NCBI GenBank assembly: GCA_049688595.1
Contig: JBAVLA010000192.1
Span: 1 to 25,066, forward strand
DNA from: Prado023 sp049688595
GTDB lineage: Bacteria > Actinomycetota > Actinomycetes > S36-B12 > CAIYMF01
Direction of reading: 5' to 3'
DNA length: 25,066 nucleotides
Shown here: piece by piece, positions 1-7,510 of the stretch
Position numbering within the stretch: the first letter of the stretch is position 1
Layout: each line of letters starts with the position of its first letter
Notes under the pieces: model-generated
The model's input: the letters and a program-made list of their open reading frames with translations, nothing else
Databases searched by the model: none
What the model was told of the DNA's origin: nothing
Made by a program: the position numbers and the translations under genes

Positions 1-658
1 GCGGGCTGCGCCATCGGACGCCGGGACCGATGACGAGAACCCCAACGCCTGCGGGACCGCCCCACTTGTGTGCGCTGCCGACGAGGATGTCCCAAGCCCG
101 CGGCGCCGGCAGCGCGCCGATCCCGGCGCAGGCATCGACGAGCAGCGGGACACCGGCCTCGCGGGCTGCGGCGTGCACCTCCTCGACCGGCTGCAGGGCG
201 CCGACCTCGTGGTTGACCGACTGCAGAGCCGCCACCGCCACGCCGGGGGAGCGCAGTGCCGTACTGAAGGCCCCCACGTCCACGACGCCTTCGGGGCTCA
301 CCGGGATGAGCTCGGGCTCCCCGCGCTCCAGCGCCCAGTCCGCTGCCCTGAGCACCGCGGAGTGCTCGACCGCGGACGCGACGATCCGGGTGCCCTGCTT
401 GCGCCGACCGCGGACCAGGCCCAGGAGCCCGACATGGATCGCCTGCGTCCCGGACCCGGTGAGGATCACGCTCTGCGCAAGGGTGCCCAACGACGTCGCT
501 ATCGACGACCGTGCGGCGTCGAGGAGTTGCCGGGCCACCCGACCGTCCCGGTACAGCCGCGCTGGATCGGCCCACCCGTGGGCCAGGGCTGCGTCCAGCG
601 CCCGGCGAGCCGGCTGCGTCAGGGGCAGGCCTGAGGCGGCGTCGAAGTGGTGCGCCAT
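1..658 (-). CDS. Class V aminotransferase / cysteine desulfurase-like protein (5' part; runs off left edge)
   Basis: The 219 visible residues from ATG at 658 read as the N-terminal and central part of a NifS/IscS-fold PLP enzyme that would take sulfur from cysteine. Visible landmarks are the PLP-stacking His in VEHSAV (H99), the SVNHEVG segment (N149), the PLP-pyridine Asp in LLVDAC (D175), and the Schiff-base lysine in GSAHKWGG (K198). The spacing fits IscS. The Gln that normally follows the Asp (DAxQ) is Ala here (DACA). The C-terminal loop with the catalytic Cys lies beyond the window, so activity cannot be judged. The gene is divergent from ctaC. A -10-like TACTGT sits 7 nt before the ATG, so translation may be leaderless. 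In Streptomyces, from memory, a cysteine desulfurase/TusA fusion lies at this position, so a fused C-terminal TusA domain is possible but not visible. Confidence 0.85.
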   Translation of the reverse strand, partial: MAHHFDAASGLPLTQPARRALDAALAHGWADPARLYRDGRVARQLLDAARSSIATSLGTLAQSVILTGSGTQAIHVGLLGLVRGRRKQGTRIVASAVEHSAVLRAADWALERGEPELIPVSPEGVVDVGAFSTALRSPGVAVAALQSVNHEVGALQPVEEVHAAAREAGVPLLVDACAGIGALPAPRAWDILVGSAHKWGGPAGVGVLVIGPGVRWRSP

Positions 659-665
659 GCAGTCG

Positions 666-671
666 ACAGTA
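666..671 (-). promoter_or_regulatory. Candidate -10 box, leaderless promoter of the cysteine desulfurase-like gene
   Basis: On the minus strand TACTGT is followed by 7 nt and then the ATG, which would put the transcription start at or next to the start codon. No Shine-Dalgarno sequence is visible. A TTGTC lies 12 nt further upstream of the box, a partial resemblance to the promoters described at 12034-13813. This is seen by eye only. Confidence 0.35.
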
Positions 672-675
672 TCGG

Positions 676-708
676 TCCAGGCAGACAACCGGCGTCGGCA
701 TGCCTGGA
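676..708. repeat. Inverted repeat (8-bp arms) in the divergent promoter region
   Basis: TCCAGGCA (676-683) and TGCCTGGA (701-708) are exact reverse complements separated by 17 nt. They lie immediately upstream of the candidate promoter of the cysteine desulfurase-like gene, between it and ctaC. They could be an operator for a dimeric regulator or chance; no family is assigned. Confidence 0.3.
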
Positions 709-770
709 CAGTGCCATGGCAGCATCCGCAGTTCTGCGCTACTCTCCGTGCAGCCAACGTCGGAAGCGAT

Positions 771-795
771 GCCGCACTGCATTGAGCAGTGCGGC
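771..795. promoter_or_regulatory. Perfect 10-bp inverted repeat upstream of ctaC (operator or 5'-leader hairpin)
   Basis: GCCGCACTGC (771-780) and GCAGTGCGGC (786-795) are perfect reverse complements around a 5-nt ATTGA centre. The element lies 68 nt upstream of the ctaC start, in the spacer between two divergent genes, where a terminator is not expected and no T-tract follows. It is either a DNA operator controlling the oxidase operon or a strong hairpin in the ctaC leader. Confidence 0.5.
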
Positions 796-863
796 ATTTG
801 CCGAATGAGTCGAGGGGATCGCGACACGTGGGTATGTCTCGAACGGGCCGCCGGGAGGCATCG

Positions 864-1688
864 ATGCCTCGCCGGCTGGGTGTCGTCGGGGTAGTCGCGG
901 CCGTGGCCGTGCTCCTGTCCGGCTGCAGCCTCCAGGAGGCGCTGTCCTTCAACGCGCCGGAGGGGGCGACCGAGCAGGCGCCCCTGATCGAGAACCTCTG
1001 GTTCGGAGCCTGGATCGCGATCTGCGTGGTCGGGCTGGTCACGGCGGGGCTCATCTTCTACTCCGCCATCCGATTCCGGCGGAAGGCAGGGGACGGGGCG
1101 CCCAAGCAGATGCGCTACAACGTCCCGCTCGAAGTGATGTACACGGTCATCCCGCTGGTCATGATCCTGGGGATGTTCTTCTTCACGGCTCGCGACCAGA
1201 TGGAGCTGACCAAGGTCTCCGACAACCCCGACAACACGGTCGGCGTGATCGGCTTCAGGTGGAGCTGGGCGTTCAACTACCTCGACGAGAACGTCTACGA
1301 CGTCGGGACAGCCGAACTCGCGAACCGCCCCACGCTCTACCTGCCGGTGGGGGAGTCGGTCGTCTTCGAGCTGCAGAGCCCAGATGTGATCCACTCGTTC
1401 TGGATCCCGGCCTTCCTGATGAAGATGGACGTCTTCCCGGACCGGATGAACAAGTTCGAGGTGACTCCCAACAAGGAGGGCACCTACGTCGGGCGGTGCG
1501 CCGAGCTGTGCGGACGTGACCACGCCCGGATGCTGTTCCAGGTGAAGGTCGTCAGCCGCGCCGAATATGACAAGCACGTCGCCGAGCTGAAGGCCAAGGG
1601 CCAGGTCGGCAGCATCGAGACTGATCGCATCACCCGTGAGGGCGAACGCTACTGGGAGTCCGAACGCTACCCGGAGGGATCGTCATGA
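864..1688 (+). CDS. ctaC: Cytochrome c oxidase subunit II (CtaC), lipoprotein
   Basis: Subunit II of the aa3 oxidase holds the binuclear CuA centre that takes electrons from the bc complex. I chose ATG 864 because GGAGG (854-858) lies 5 nt upstream and the product then starts with a lipoprotein signal peptide ending in the lipobox LSGC (lipidated Cys21). In-frame starts at 834 (ATG) and 789 (GTG) are possible but put extra residues before the signal. Two membrane helices follow (about 48-68 and 90-108), then the cupredoxin domain. The CuA ligands are all present: H177 (DVIHSFW), C212, E214, C216, H220 and M223. The length of 274 aa is normal. It is the first gene of the ctaC-ctaD-ctaF operon; its stop overlaps the ctaD start as ATGA. 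Confidence 0.96.
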   Translation: MPRRLGVVGVVAAVAVLLSGCSLQEALSFNAPEGATEQAPLIENLWFGAWIAICVVGLVTAGLIFYSAIRFRRKAGDGAPKQMRYNVPLEVMYTVIPLVMILGMFFFTARDQMELTKVSDNPDNTVGVIGFRWSWAFNYLDENVYDVGTAELANRPTLYLPVGESVVFELQSPDVIHSFWIPAFLMKMDVFPDRMNKFEVTPNKEGTYVGRCAELCGRDHARMLFQVKVVSRAEYDKHVAELKAKGQVGSIETDRITREGERYWESERYPEGSS

Positions 1689-3427
1689 CCCTGCTCAAGG
1701 AGCCCGGCGTCGCGCCCGCCGCGGAGCCGCGCCGCGAGACCACGATGGGCAAGCGGATCGTCTCGGTCATCACGACCACCGATCACAAGGTGATCGGTCG
1801 GCTCTACTTGGGCACGTCCTTCGCGTTCTTCATGATCGGCGGAGCGATGGCGCTGCTCATCCGGGCCGAGCTGGCCCGGCCGGGGCTGCAGATGCTGACG
1901 CTGGAGCAGTACAACCAGCTCTTCACGATGCACGGCTCGATCATGCTGCTGCTGTTCGCGACCGCCCTGTTCGTCGGCTTCACCAACTACCTGATGCCGC
2001 TGCAGATCGGTGCCCCGGACGTCGCCTTCCCGCGGCTGAACATGCTCGGCTACTGGATGTACCTGTTCGGCGGGCTCATCGTGCTGACCGGGTTCGCGAC
2101 GCCCGGCGGGGCGGCTGCGTTCGGCTGGTTCCTCTACACCCCGCTGTCCGGGGCGGAGTTCTCCCCCAACATCGGCGCGGACCTGTGGATCCTCGGGTTC
2201 GCCCTCGGCGGCGTCGGGACGATCCTGGGTGCGGTCAACTTCATCACGACCATCCTGACCATGCGCGCCCCCGGCATGGTGATGTTCCGGATGCCCATCT
2301 TCACCTGGAACGCCCTGCTGACCAGCGTGCTCATCCTGATGGTCTTCCCGGTCCTGGCCGCGACGCTGCTGGTGCTGGAGATCGACCGCAAGTTCGGCTC
2401 CGTGGTCTTCCTGCCGGAGAACGGCGGGGCGATCCTCTTCCAGCACCTGTTCTGGTTCTTCGGCCACCCCGAGGTCTACGTCCTGGCGCTGCCGTTCTTC
2501 GGGGTGATCTCGGAGATCCTCCCGGCGTTCAGCCGCAAGCCGATCTTCGGCTACAAGGGCCTGGTGTTCGCCACGATCGCGATCGCCGCGCTGTCCATGG
2601 CGGTCTGGGCCCACCACATGTACGTGACAGGCGCGATCGCCCTGCCCTATTTCGCGCTCATGACCATGCTCATCGCAGTGCCGACTGGCGTTAAGTTCTT
2701 CAACTGGATCGGAACGATGTGGGGCGGATCGGTGACCTTCGAGACGCCCATGCTCTGGGCGCTGGGATTCCTGATCACCTTCCTCTTCGGTGGGCTGACC
2801 GGGATCGTCCTGGCGGCCCCGCCGCTGGACTTCCACGTCTCGGACTCCTACTTCGTCGTCGCGCACTTCCACTACACAGTGTTCGGCACGGTCGTGTTCG
2901 CCATGTTCGGCGGGTTCTACTTCTGGTGGCCCAAGTTCTTCGGCCGGATGCTCGACGAGACGCTCGGCAAGTGGCACTTCGCGCTGACGTTCATCGGCTT
3001 CAACGGCACTTTCCTCGTCCAGCACTGGCTCGGCGTCGAGGGGATGCCCAGGCGATACGGCGACTACCTGTCCGAGGACGGCTTCACCCTGGAGAATGAG
3101 ATCTCCTCGGCGTTCGCCCTCATCCTTGGCATCTCGACGCTGTTCTTCCTGTGGAACGTGTACCGCACCTGGCGCCACGCGCCGAAGGTCACGGTCGACG
3201 ACCCGTGGGGCTGGGGCGCATCGCTCGAGTGGGCCACCTCGTGCCCGCCACCGCGGCACAACTTCGTCTCGCTGCCTCGGATCCGATCGGAGCGCCCGGC
3301 CTTCGACCTGCACCATCCGGAGCTGGCGGACTGGGACGTCAAGTCCTACTTGGAGTCCCTCGAGGCGCAGAAGGTCGGCTCCGGATCGCTGCACCCGCAG
3401 TCCAAGCCCAAGGGGGAGATCACGTGA
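1685..3427 (+). CDS. ctaD: Cytochrome c oxidase subunit I (CtaD)
   Basis: This is the catalytic haem-copper subunit that reduces O2 to water and pumps protons; 580 aa, with about twelve membrane helices. The metal ligands are intact: H83 (haem a, in MHGS), H261 and the cross-linked Y265 in GHPEVY, H310 and H311 (CuB), H394 (haem a3) and H396 (haem a) in AHFH. The GHPEVY motif with its tyrosine fits an A-type oxidase. Start 1685 overlaps the ctaC stop (ATGA) and has GGAGGG just upstream. A second ATG at 1745 begins at MGKRIVS, nearer the first conserved segment, but has no comparable support. The stop overlaps the GTG of ctaF, so the three genes are probably translationally coupled. Confidence 0.97.
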   Translation: MTLLKEPGVAPAAEPRRETTMGKRIVSVITTTDHKVIGRLYLGTSFAFFMIGGAMALLIRAELARPGLQMLTLEQYNQLFTMHGSIMLLLFATALFVGFTNYLMPLQIGAPDVAFPRLNMLGYWMYLFGGLIVLTGFATPGGAAAFGWFLYTPLSGAEFSPNIGADLWILGFALGGVGTILGAVNFITTILTMRAPGMVMFRMPIFTWNALLTSVLILMVFPVLAATLLVLEIDRKFGSVVFLPENGGAILFQHLFWFFGHPEVYVLALPFFGVISEILPAFSRKPIFGYKGLVFATIAIAALSMAVWAHHMYVTGAIALPYFALMTMLIAVPTGVKFFNWIGTMWGGSVTFETPMLWALGFLITFLFGGLTGIVLAAPPLDFHVSDSYFVVAHFHYTVFGTVVFAMFGGFYFWWPKFFGRMLDETLGKWHFALTFIGFNGTFLVQHWLGVEGMPRRYGDYLSEDGFTLENEISSAFALILGISTLFFLWNVYRTWRHAPKVTVDDPWGWGASLEWATSCPPPRHNFVSLPRIRSERPAFDLHHPELADWDVKSYLESLEAQKVGSGSLHPQSKPKGEIT

Positions 3428-3822
3428 AGCTGGCCGGCAAGCTCTTCCTCGGGGGTGCTCTCTTCTACCTGCTGGCGGCGGGGATCTACTGGCTGATGTC
3501 CCACGACGAGGTGGGATCGATTGGCCTGGTCCTCACCGCTGGACTGTCCGCGATGGTCGGCTTCTACCTGTTCGTCACCGGATCCCGGATGGTCGAGCAG
3601 CTTGAGGACTCACCCGACGCCGAGATCTGGCACGCCGACCCCGACTACGGCCACTTCAGCCCCCACTCCTGGGCCCCGCTGATGGTCGGCCTGGCCAGTG
3701 CGATCACCTTTGCGGGGCTGGCGTTCGCGGCGTGGATCGTCGCTGCGGGCCTGGTCCTGGTGATCATGTCAAGCGCTTACTGGGTCTTCGAGTACTACCG
3801 GGGACCCAGCGCCCAGTTCTGA
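3424..3822 (+). CDS. ctaF: Cytochrome c oxidase subunit IV, actinobacterial type (CtaF)
   Basis: A 132-aa membrane protein with four hydrophobic segments in two pairs separated by a short polar linker (EIWHADPDYGHFSPHSW, about residues 67-83). This layout and the acidic/His linker are typical of the actinobacterial subunit IV of the bcc-aa3 supercomplex. The GTG start at 3424 overlaps the ctaD stop (GTGA), which fixes the start by coupling. It is the last gene of this operon; the next gene is convergent, 60 bp away. The function as an accessory subunit is by family and position. Confidence 0.9.
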   Translation: MKLAGKLFLGGALFYLLAAGIYWLMSHDEVGSIGLVLTAGLSAMVGFYLFVTGSRMVEQLEDSPDAEIWHADPDYGHFSPHSWAPLMVGLASAITFAGLAFAAWIVAAGLVLVIMSSAYWVFEYYRGPSAQF

Positions 3823-3882
3823 GGTCCTGGTCGCAGGCCGACCGGTCTGATCGGGCCGGCAGTTGGGTGCGGACCCGAGCAG

Positions 3883-4359
3883 CTACGTGGCGAACCCACC
3901 CCACGCATGCCGCCACGTCCGGGTGCGCCAGCAGTGCCCTCGATGGCCGGCGCGGCGCATGACGATGGCGCTCAGGGCCAGCCAGACCACCGCCAGCCTG
4001 ATGCCGAACGAGGCCCACTTGGGGTCGACGAGGAACGCCAGCCCCACGATGCACCACAGGACCAGCGCAAGGCCGATGCGGGTGCTGCGCCTCGAAGGCA
4101 CGCGACCGATGCGCTCGGTCTCCAGCTCCCGACCGCGTACGTGCCCGGACACGCACCCTGTGCCCCTGACCAGGTACTCGGGCTCGGTCCGGACGGGGCG
4201 TCGAGGGGCCGGCGACTGGGCGGGTGTCGCGGCTCCGGTCGCGTCCTTCGGGTGACCGGCAGCGGGGGATCTGCCGGCAGCCGGGGCTCCGCCCGGCGCC
4301 TGCGCCAGCCTCGGGTCGGGGGTGCTGGGCAGCGCGCGTGCTCGGCTGGCTCTGGCCAT
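3883..4359 (-). CDS. Hypothetical two-helix membrane protein
   Basis: A 158-aa protein that I cannot assign to a family. The first ~90 residues are polar and rich in Pro, Ala and Arg. Two hydrophobic helices follow (roughly 97-115 and 120-138), separated by a short DPKWASFG turn, and the C-terminus is basic with several His and Trp residues. The start at 4359 is well supported: a strong AGGAGG lies 6-8 nt upstream and overlaps the end of trpD. It is therefore probably co-transcribed as the last gene of the receiver-trpD operon, and the topology suggests an inner-membrane protein. Its convergent neighbour is ctaF. A link to respiration or tryptophan synthesis would be inference from position only. 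Confidence 0.65.
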   Translation of the reverse strand: MARASRARALPSTPDPRLAQAPGGAPAAGRSPAAGHPKDATGAATPAQSPAPRRPVRTEPEYLVRGTGCVSGHVRGRELETERIGRVPSRRSTRIGLALVLWCIVGLAFLVDPKWASFGIRLAVVWLALSAIVMRRAGHRGHCWRTRTWRHAWGGFAT

Positions 4360-4368
4360 CCGTGCCTC

Positions 4369-5460
4369 CTACTGCAGTTCCTGGCTGGTGCTTATCCAGC
4401 GGTCCAACAGGTCACGCGCCGCGCCCGAGTCCAGCGCCTGGCGAGCCATCGGAAGCGCTGCGGCGATCCGGACTGACAACTCCTCTGCCGGAGCGGGCAG
4501 CTGCGTCGGGAGCGAACCTCCGGACGCAGCGTAGGCGACCAGCGCGGCTGCTGCGTTGAGCGTCACGGCATCACGGACCCCTGCGACCGCCGCATCCCGC
4601 GGGGTGTCGAGCAGGGCGCGGAACACGGCCGCGTTGCGCTGGGCGGTCCCGCCGCGCAGCGCCTCGGGCGCGGGGACCGCGATGCCCAGTTCCGTCGGGT
4701 TGAGCGTCACGCGGCGGAGCTCCTCGCCGGTGAGGTCCCATACCGTGGAGGGGGCGTAGACCGTCAACTCGTCGAGCCCGTCGTCGCCGAGCACGACGAG
4801 GGCGCGGGTGCCCCGGTGGGCAAGCACCCCGGCCATGAGCTCGCCGATCGCCGCATTTGGCACGCCGAGCACCTGAGCGGCGGGGCGGGCCGGGTTGGCC
4901 AGCGGACCGAGCACGTTGAACACGGTGCGGATGCCCAGCTCCCGGCGGATGGGCCCGATGTGGCGCATCGCGGGGTGGAAGACCGGGGCGAAGCAGAACG
5001 TGATCCCCAGGCGCCGGCCAGCCTCGGCGGCCTCGGCGGCCGACAGGTCGATGACCACGCCGAGCGCCTCGAGCATGTCCGCCGATCCGCTCTGCGAGGA
5101 AGCCGCCCGGTTCCCGTGCTTGGCTACCCTGGCCCCGGCGGCGGCCGCGATCACGGCGGCCATGGTGGAGATGTTCACGGTGTGCGCCCGGTCACCTCCG
5201 GTGCCGCATGTGTCGACCACGGGGCCCTCGATCTCGAGGGGGACGCAGGCATGCATCATCCCCTCGACCAAGCCGGACACCTCAGCCGCGGTCTCGCCCT
5301 TGGCCCGCAGCGCCACGAGGAATGCCGCCGTGCAGGACGGGGGAGCCCCACCGGTGAGCATCTCGGCCATCACCCACTGCGTCGTGGCCGAGTTCAGGGA
5401 CTGGCCAGCAAGCAGCGCCTCGAGGACGTCTACCCAGTCGGTGAGCGGTGCCTGGTTCAC
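4369..5460 (-). CDS. trpD: Anthranilate phosphoribosyltransferase (TrpD)
   Basis: Cytosolic enzyme joining anthranilate and PRPP in the second step of tryptophan synthesis; 363 aa, a normal length. Visible motifs are the PRPP-binding GTGGD (86-90), NIST (96-99), the KHGNRAASS loop (114-122), SGSADMLE (124-131) and the DDGLDE metal/PRPP site in the C-terminal half. Start GTG 5460 overlaps the stop of the upstream receiver-like gene (GTGA), which decides it; a long in-frame extension to 6033 is an antisense artefact over that gene and ctaE. From memory, trpD stands next to ctaE/qcr genes in Mycobacterium and Streptomyces too, apart from other trp genes, so this is a conserved arrangement. Confidence 0.95.
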   Translation of the reverse strand: MNQAPLTDWVDVLEALLAGQSLNSATTQWVMAEMLTGGAPPSCTAAFLVALRAKGETAAEVSGLVEGMMHACVPLEIEGPVVDTCGTGGDRAHTVNISTMAAVIAAAAGARVAKHGNRAASSQSGSADMLEALGVVIDLSAAEAAEAGRRLGITFCFAPVFHPAMRHIGPIRRELGIRTVFNVLGPLANPARPAAQVLGVPNAAIGELMAGVLAHRGTRALVVLGDDGLDELTVYAPSTVWDLTGEELRRVTLNPTELGIAVPAPEALRGGTAQRNAAVFRALLDTPRDAAVAGVRDAVTLNAAAALVAYAASGGSLPTQLPAPAEELSVRIAAALPMARQALDSGAARDLLDRWISTSQELQ

Positions 5461-5879
5461 GCAGTCCTCGCCTTCGCGACGCTGGATCGGATGAGGGTGG
5501 CCACGGTCTGGGCCAAGTGGCCGGGGTCGATCGGGTGGCCGACGACGCCGTCGGCTCGCGACCACGTCGCCAACCAGGCGTCCTCGGGCCGGCCGGTCAG
5601 CACGAGGATCGGCGGGCAGCGGTAGATCTCGTCCTTGAGCTGACGGGTCAGGCCCAGGCCCCCGGTCGGGGTCGCCTCGCCGTCGAGGATGAGCAGGTCG
5701 AGGTCGCCGGCGTCGGCGCTGCGGATCACCACCGGACCGGTGGCGACCTCGAGGAACTCCAGCTCCGGCAGGCCCTCGACCGGGTGGGTTCCCAGCGCGG
5801 TGATCACGGCCCTGCGGACCGTCCGGTCGTCGCTGTAGACCAGGACCTTCAGCTTCTGCAGGGCCTGGCTGCTGGCCAT
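5457..5879 (-). CDS. Stand-alone atypical receiver-domain protein
   Basis: A 140-aa protein with the CheY-like alternating fold and no output domain. The acidic pair (D17, D18 in VYSDD), the likely phosphoacceptor D66 (LLILDGEA) and T95 (LVLTG) are present. The invariant Lys before the last helix is replaced: the motif reads GHPIDP, with His115 where KP is expected. It may be poorly phosphorylated or act as a protein-interaction module. ATG 5879 was chosen because GAGGAG lies 7 nt upstream; an in-frame ATG at 5906 lacks this. The stop overlaps trpD (GTGA), so the two are translationally coupled. It is divergent from ctaE, which suggests a role linked to trpD or respiration, but nothing in the sequence shows the partner. 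Confidence 0.8.
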   Translation of the reverse strand: MASSQALQKLKVLVYSDDRTVRRAVITALGTHPVEGLPELEFLEVATGPVVIRSADAGDLDLLILDGEATPTGGLGLTRQLKDEIYRCPPILVLTGRPEDAWLATWSRADGVVGHPIDPGHLAQTVATLIRSSVAKARTA

Positions 5880-5924
5880 GGACTTTCTCCTCTGTCGATT
5901 GCCCACCCTGGGGCGGGTGCCCCG

Positions 5925-5930
5925 ATGCTA
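5925..5930 (-). promoter_or_regulatory. Candidate -10 box for the receiver-trpD operon
   Basis: TAGCAT on the minus strand lies about 45 nt upstream of the ATG at 5879, within the 163-bp divergent spacer (5880-6042) shared with ctaE. No convincing -35 is visible. The rest of the spacer is GC-rich with a short hairpin (CACCC/GGGTG, about 5904-5919) that would fall in the 5' leader. Confidence 0.25.
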
Positions 5931-6042
5931 CTGCGGGGCAGCTGCTCGGCGGCCGGGACACCCGGTTGGACGATCGGGGTGACACGCCGGGCCGGCGGAT
6001 CTCCGGTGGGCGGTGTCCGCTGTGATCTGGCAAACTGCGCGC

Positions 6043-6651
6043 GTGGCCACGTCAACGGTTGTTACTGCCGCGCACCCTGGCGCACATACGGTCCATCCGA
6101 ACAAGACCGCCGTCGGGACCATCATCTGGCTCTCCAGCGAACTGATGTTCTTCGCCGGGTTGTTCGCGATGTACTTCACGCTGCGGGCGACCAACCAGGA
6201 GGTGTGGGCCGAGGAGACGCAGTTGCTCAACGTCCCCTTCAGCACGGTCAACACGCTGATCCTCGTGTCGTCCAGCGTCACCTGCCAGCTCGGCGTGCTC
6301 GCGGCTGAGCGGGGGGAGATCCGGGGGATGCGTCGCTGGTACATGATCACGTTCGTCCTGGGGTCCATCTTCATCGCCGGCCAGGTGTACGAGTACGCGA
6401 ACCTGATCATGAACGAGGGCCTAACGCTGTCGTCGTCAGCGTTCGGATCGGCCTTCTACCTGACCACCGGGTTCCACGGCCTGCACGTGACGGGTGGCCT
6501 CGTCGCCTTCCTGTTCGTCCTTGCCCGGTCTTACGCCTCGCGTCGGTATGGTCACGAGCAGGCCACGGCGGCGATCGTCACGAGCTACTACTGGCACTTC
6601 GTGGACGTGGTCTGGATCGCGCTCTTCTTCATGATCTACGTCCTGCAGTAG
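6043..6651 (+). CDS. ctaE: Cytochrome c oxidase subunit III (CtaE)
   Basis: Haem-free core subunit of the aa3 oxidase with five membrane helices; 202 aa from GTG 6043. Diagnostic segments are VGTIIWLSSELMFF near the N-terminus, RRWYMITF, YEY, the FHGLHVTGG motif and SYYWHFVDVVW near the C-terminus, as in mycobacterial CtaE. I chose GTG 6043 because the product then starts just before the family's N-terminus; an in-frame GTG at 6013 would add 10 residues. Neither has a clear Shine-Dalgarno. It heads the ctaE-qcrC-qcrA-qcrB block (67 nt to qcrC) and is separated from ctaC-D-F by the antisense trpD operon. Confidence 0.94.
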   Translation: MATSTVVTAAHPGAHTVHPNKTAVGTIIWLSSELMFFAGLFAMYFTLRATNQEVWAEETQLLNVPFSTVNTLILVSSSVTCQLGVLAAERGEIRGMRRWYMITFVLGSIFIAGQVYEYANLIMNEGLTLSSSAFGSAFYLTTGFHGLHVTGGLVAFLFVLARSYASRRYGHEQATAAIVTSYYWHFVDVVWIALFFMIYVLQ

Positions 6652-6718
6652 TCCCGGCACCCGCGCCGCTGAGAGCACCGTCCGCCACCCGCCCACGAAG
6701 CTGCAGAGGTAGGTCGTT

Positions 6719-7510
6719 GTGAACAGCCCAGTTGCCCGCCGCAGGCATCCGGCGGCGCTCATGGCGCTGCTGGTGGGTGCACTGGCAGTGATCGGCACGG
6801 CGTACGCCCTGGTCCAGACCGCCACCAGCGCTCGGGCAGCCGGCTCCCCGAGCAGCGAGACCGTCGTGGAACATGGCCGCGAGCTCTACGTCGAGGGGTG
6901 CGCCACCTGCCATGGCTTGAACGCCGAGGGGACCGGTTCGGCGCCCAGCCTCGTCGGCGTCGGAGCAGCGGCCGTGCACTTCCAGGTGTCAACCGGCCGG
7001 ATGCCCCTCTACAGCTCGGTGGTCCAGGCCAAGCGCCAGGACCCTGCCTACGACGAGGCGGAGATCGCCGCGCTGGCGGCCTACGTGGCGACGTTGGGCC
7101 CTGGGCCGGCGATCCCGACGGCAGGGCAGCTCGACACCAGCGCAGCGGACCTGGCCCGCGGCGGGGAGCTGTTCCGGACCAACTGCGCCCAATGCCACAA
7201 CTTCGCCGGCAGCGGCGCTGCCCTGACCCGCGGAAAGGCCGCGCCAAGCCTCATGGACGCCACGCAGCAGCAGGTCTACGAGGCCATGCTCACCGGCCCG
7301 CAGGACATGCCGGTGTTCGGCAACGGCACCCTCACCGCAGAGGACAAGCAGGACATCCTCAAGTACGTCGATCACCTCCAGACGCAGACCCAGCCCGGCG
7401 GGTTCGCCCTAGGCTCCTTCGGACCGGTCACCGAGGGGGCGTTCCTGTTCACCGTCGCCGTCGGCCTCCTGGCCGCGGCCACCATCTGGATCGGAGCCAA
7501 GGTCCGATGA
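6719..7510 (+). CDS. qcrC: Di-haem cytochrome c subunit of the bcc complex (QcrC)
   Basis: Membrane-anchored cytochrome cc of the menaquinol oxidising complex; 263 aa. An N-terminal hydrophobic segment (about 11-31) is followed by two covalent haem-binding motifs, CATCH (61-65) and CAQCH (156-160), with likely axial Met95 (GRMPL) and Met197 (QDMPVF). A C-terminal membrane helix (about 238-260) anchors it. Two haems in one subunit let electrons pass straight to CuA without a soluble cytochrome c, the hallmark of actinobacterial bcc-aa3 supercomplexes. The GTG start has GAGG nine nt upstream. Its stop overlaps the qcrA ATG (ATGA). Confidence 0.96.
   Translation: MNSPVARRRHPAALMALLVGALAVIGTAYALVQTATSARAAGSPSSETVVEHGRELYVEGCATCHGLNAEGTGSAPSLVGVGAAAVHFQVSTGRMPLYSSVVQAKRQDPAYDEAEIAALAAYVATLGPGPAIPTAGQLDTSAADLARGGELFRTNCAQCHNFAGSGAALTRGKAAPSLMDATQQQVYEAMLTGPQDMPVFGNGTLTAEDKQDILKYVDHLQTQTQPGGFALGSFGPVTEGAFLFTVAVGLLAAATIWIGAKVR

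Noticed and set aside
30..785. Plus-strand open frames over the left end
   Set aside because: The minus strand encodes a recognisable PLP enzyme here, so the plus-strand frames are shadows rich in Arg, Ser and Thr.
1667..3394. Long minus-strand open frame (575 codons) across ctaD
   Set aside because: It is antisense to the clearly coding ctaD, rich in Arg, Asp, Glu, His and Gln as expected from the complement of a high-GC membrane protein, and has no family features.
3823..3882. Possible bidirectional terminator between ctaF and the convergent membrane protein gene
   Set aside because: The best stem (GCCGACCGG with CGGGCCGGC) has two mismatches in nine pairs and no T-tract, so it is too weak to call.
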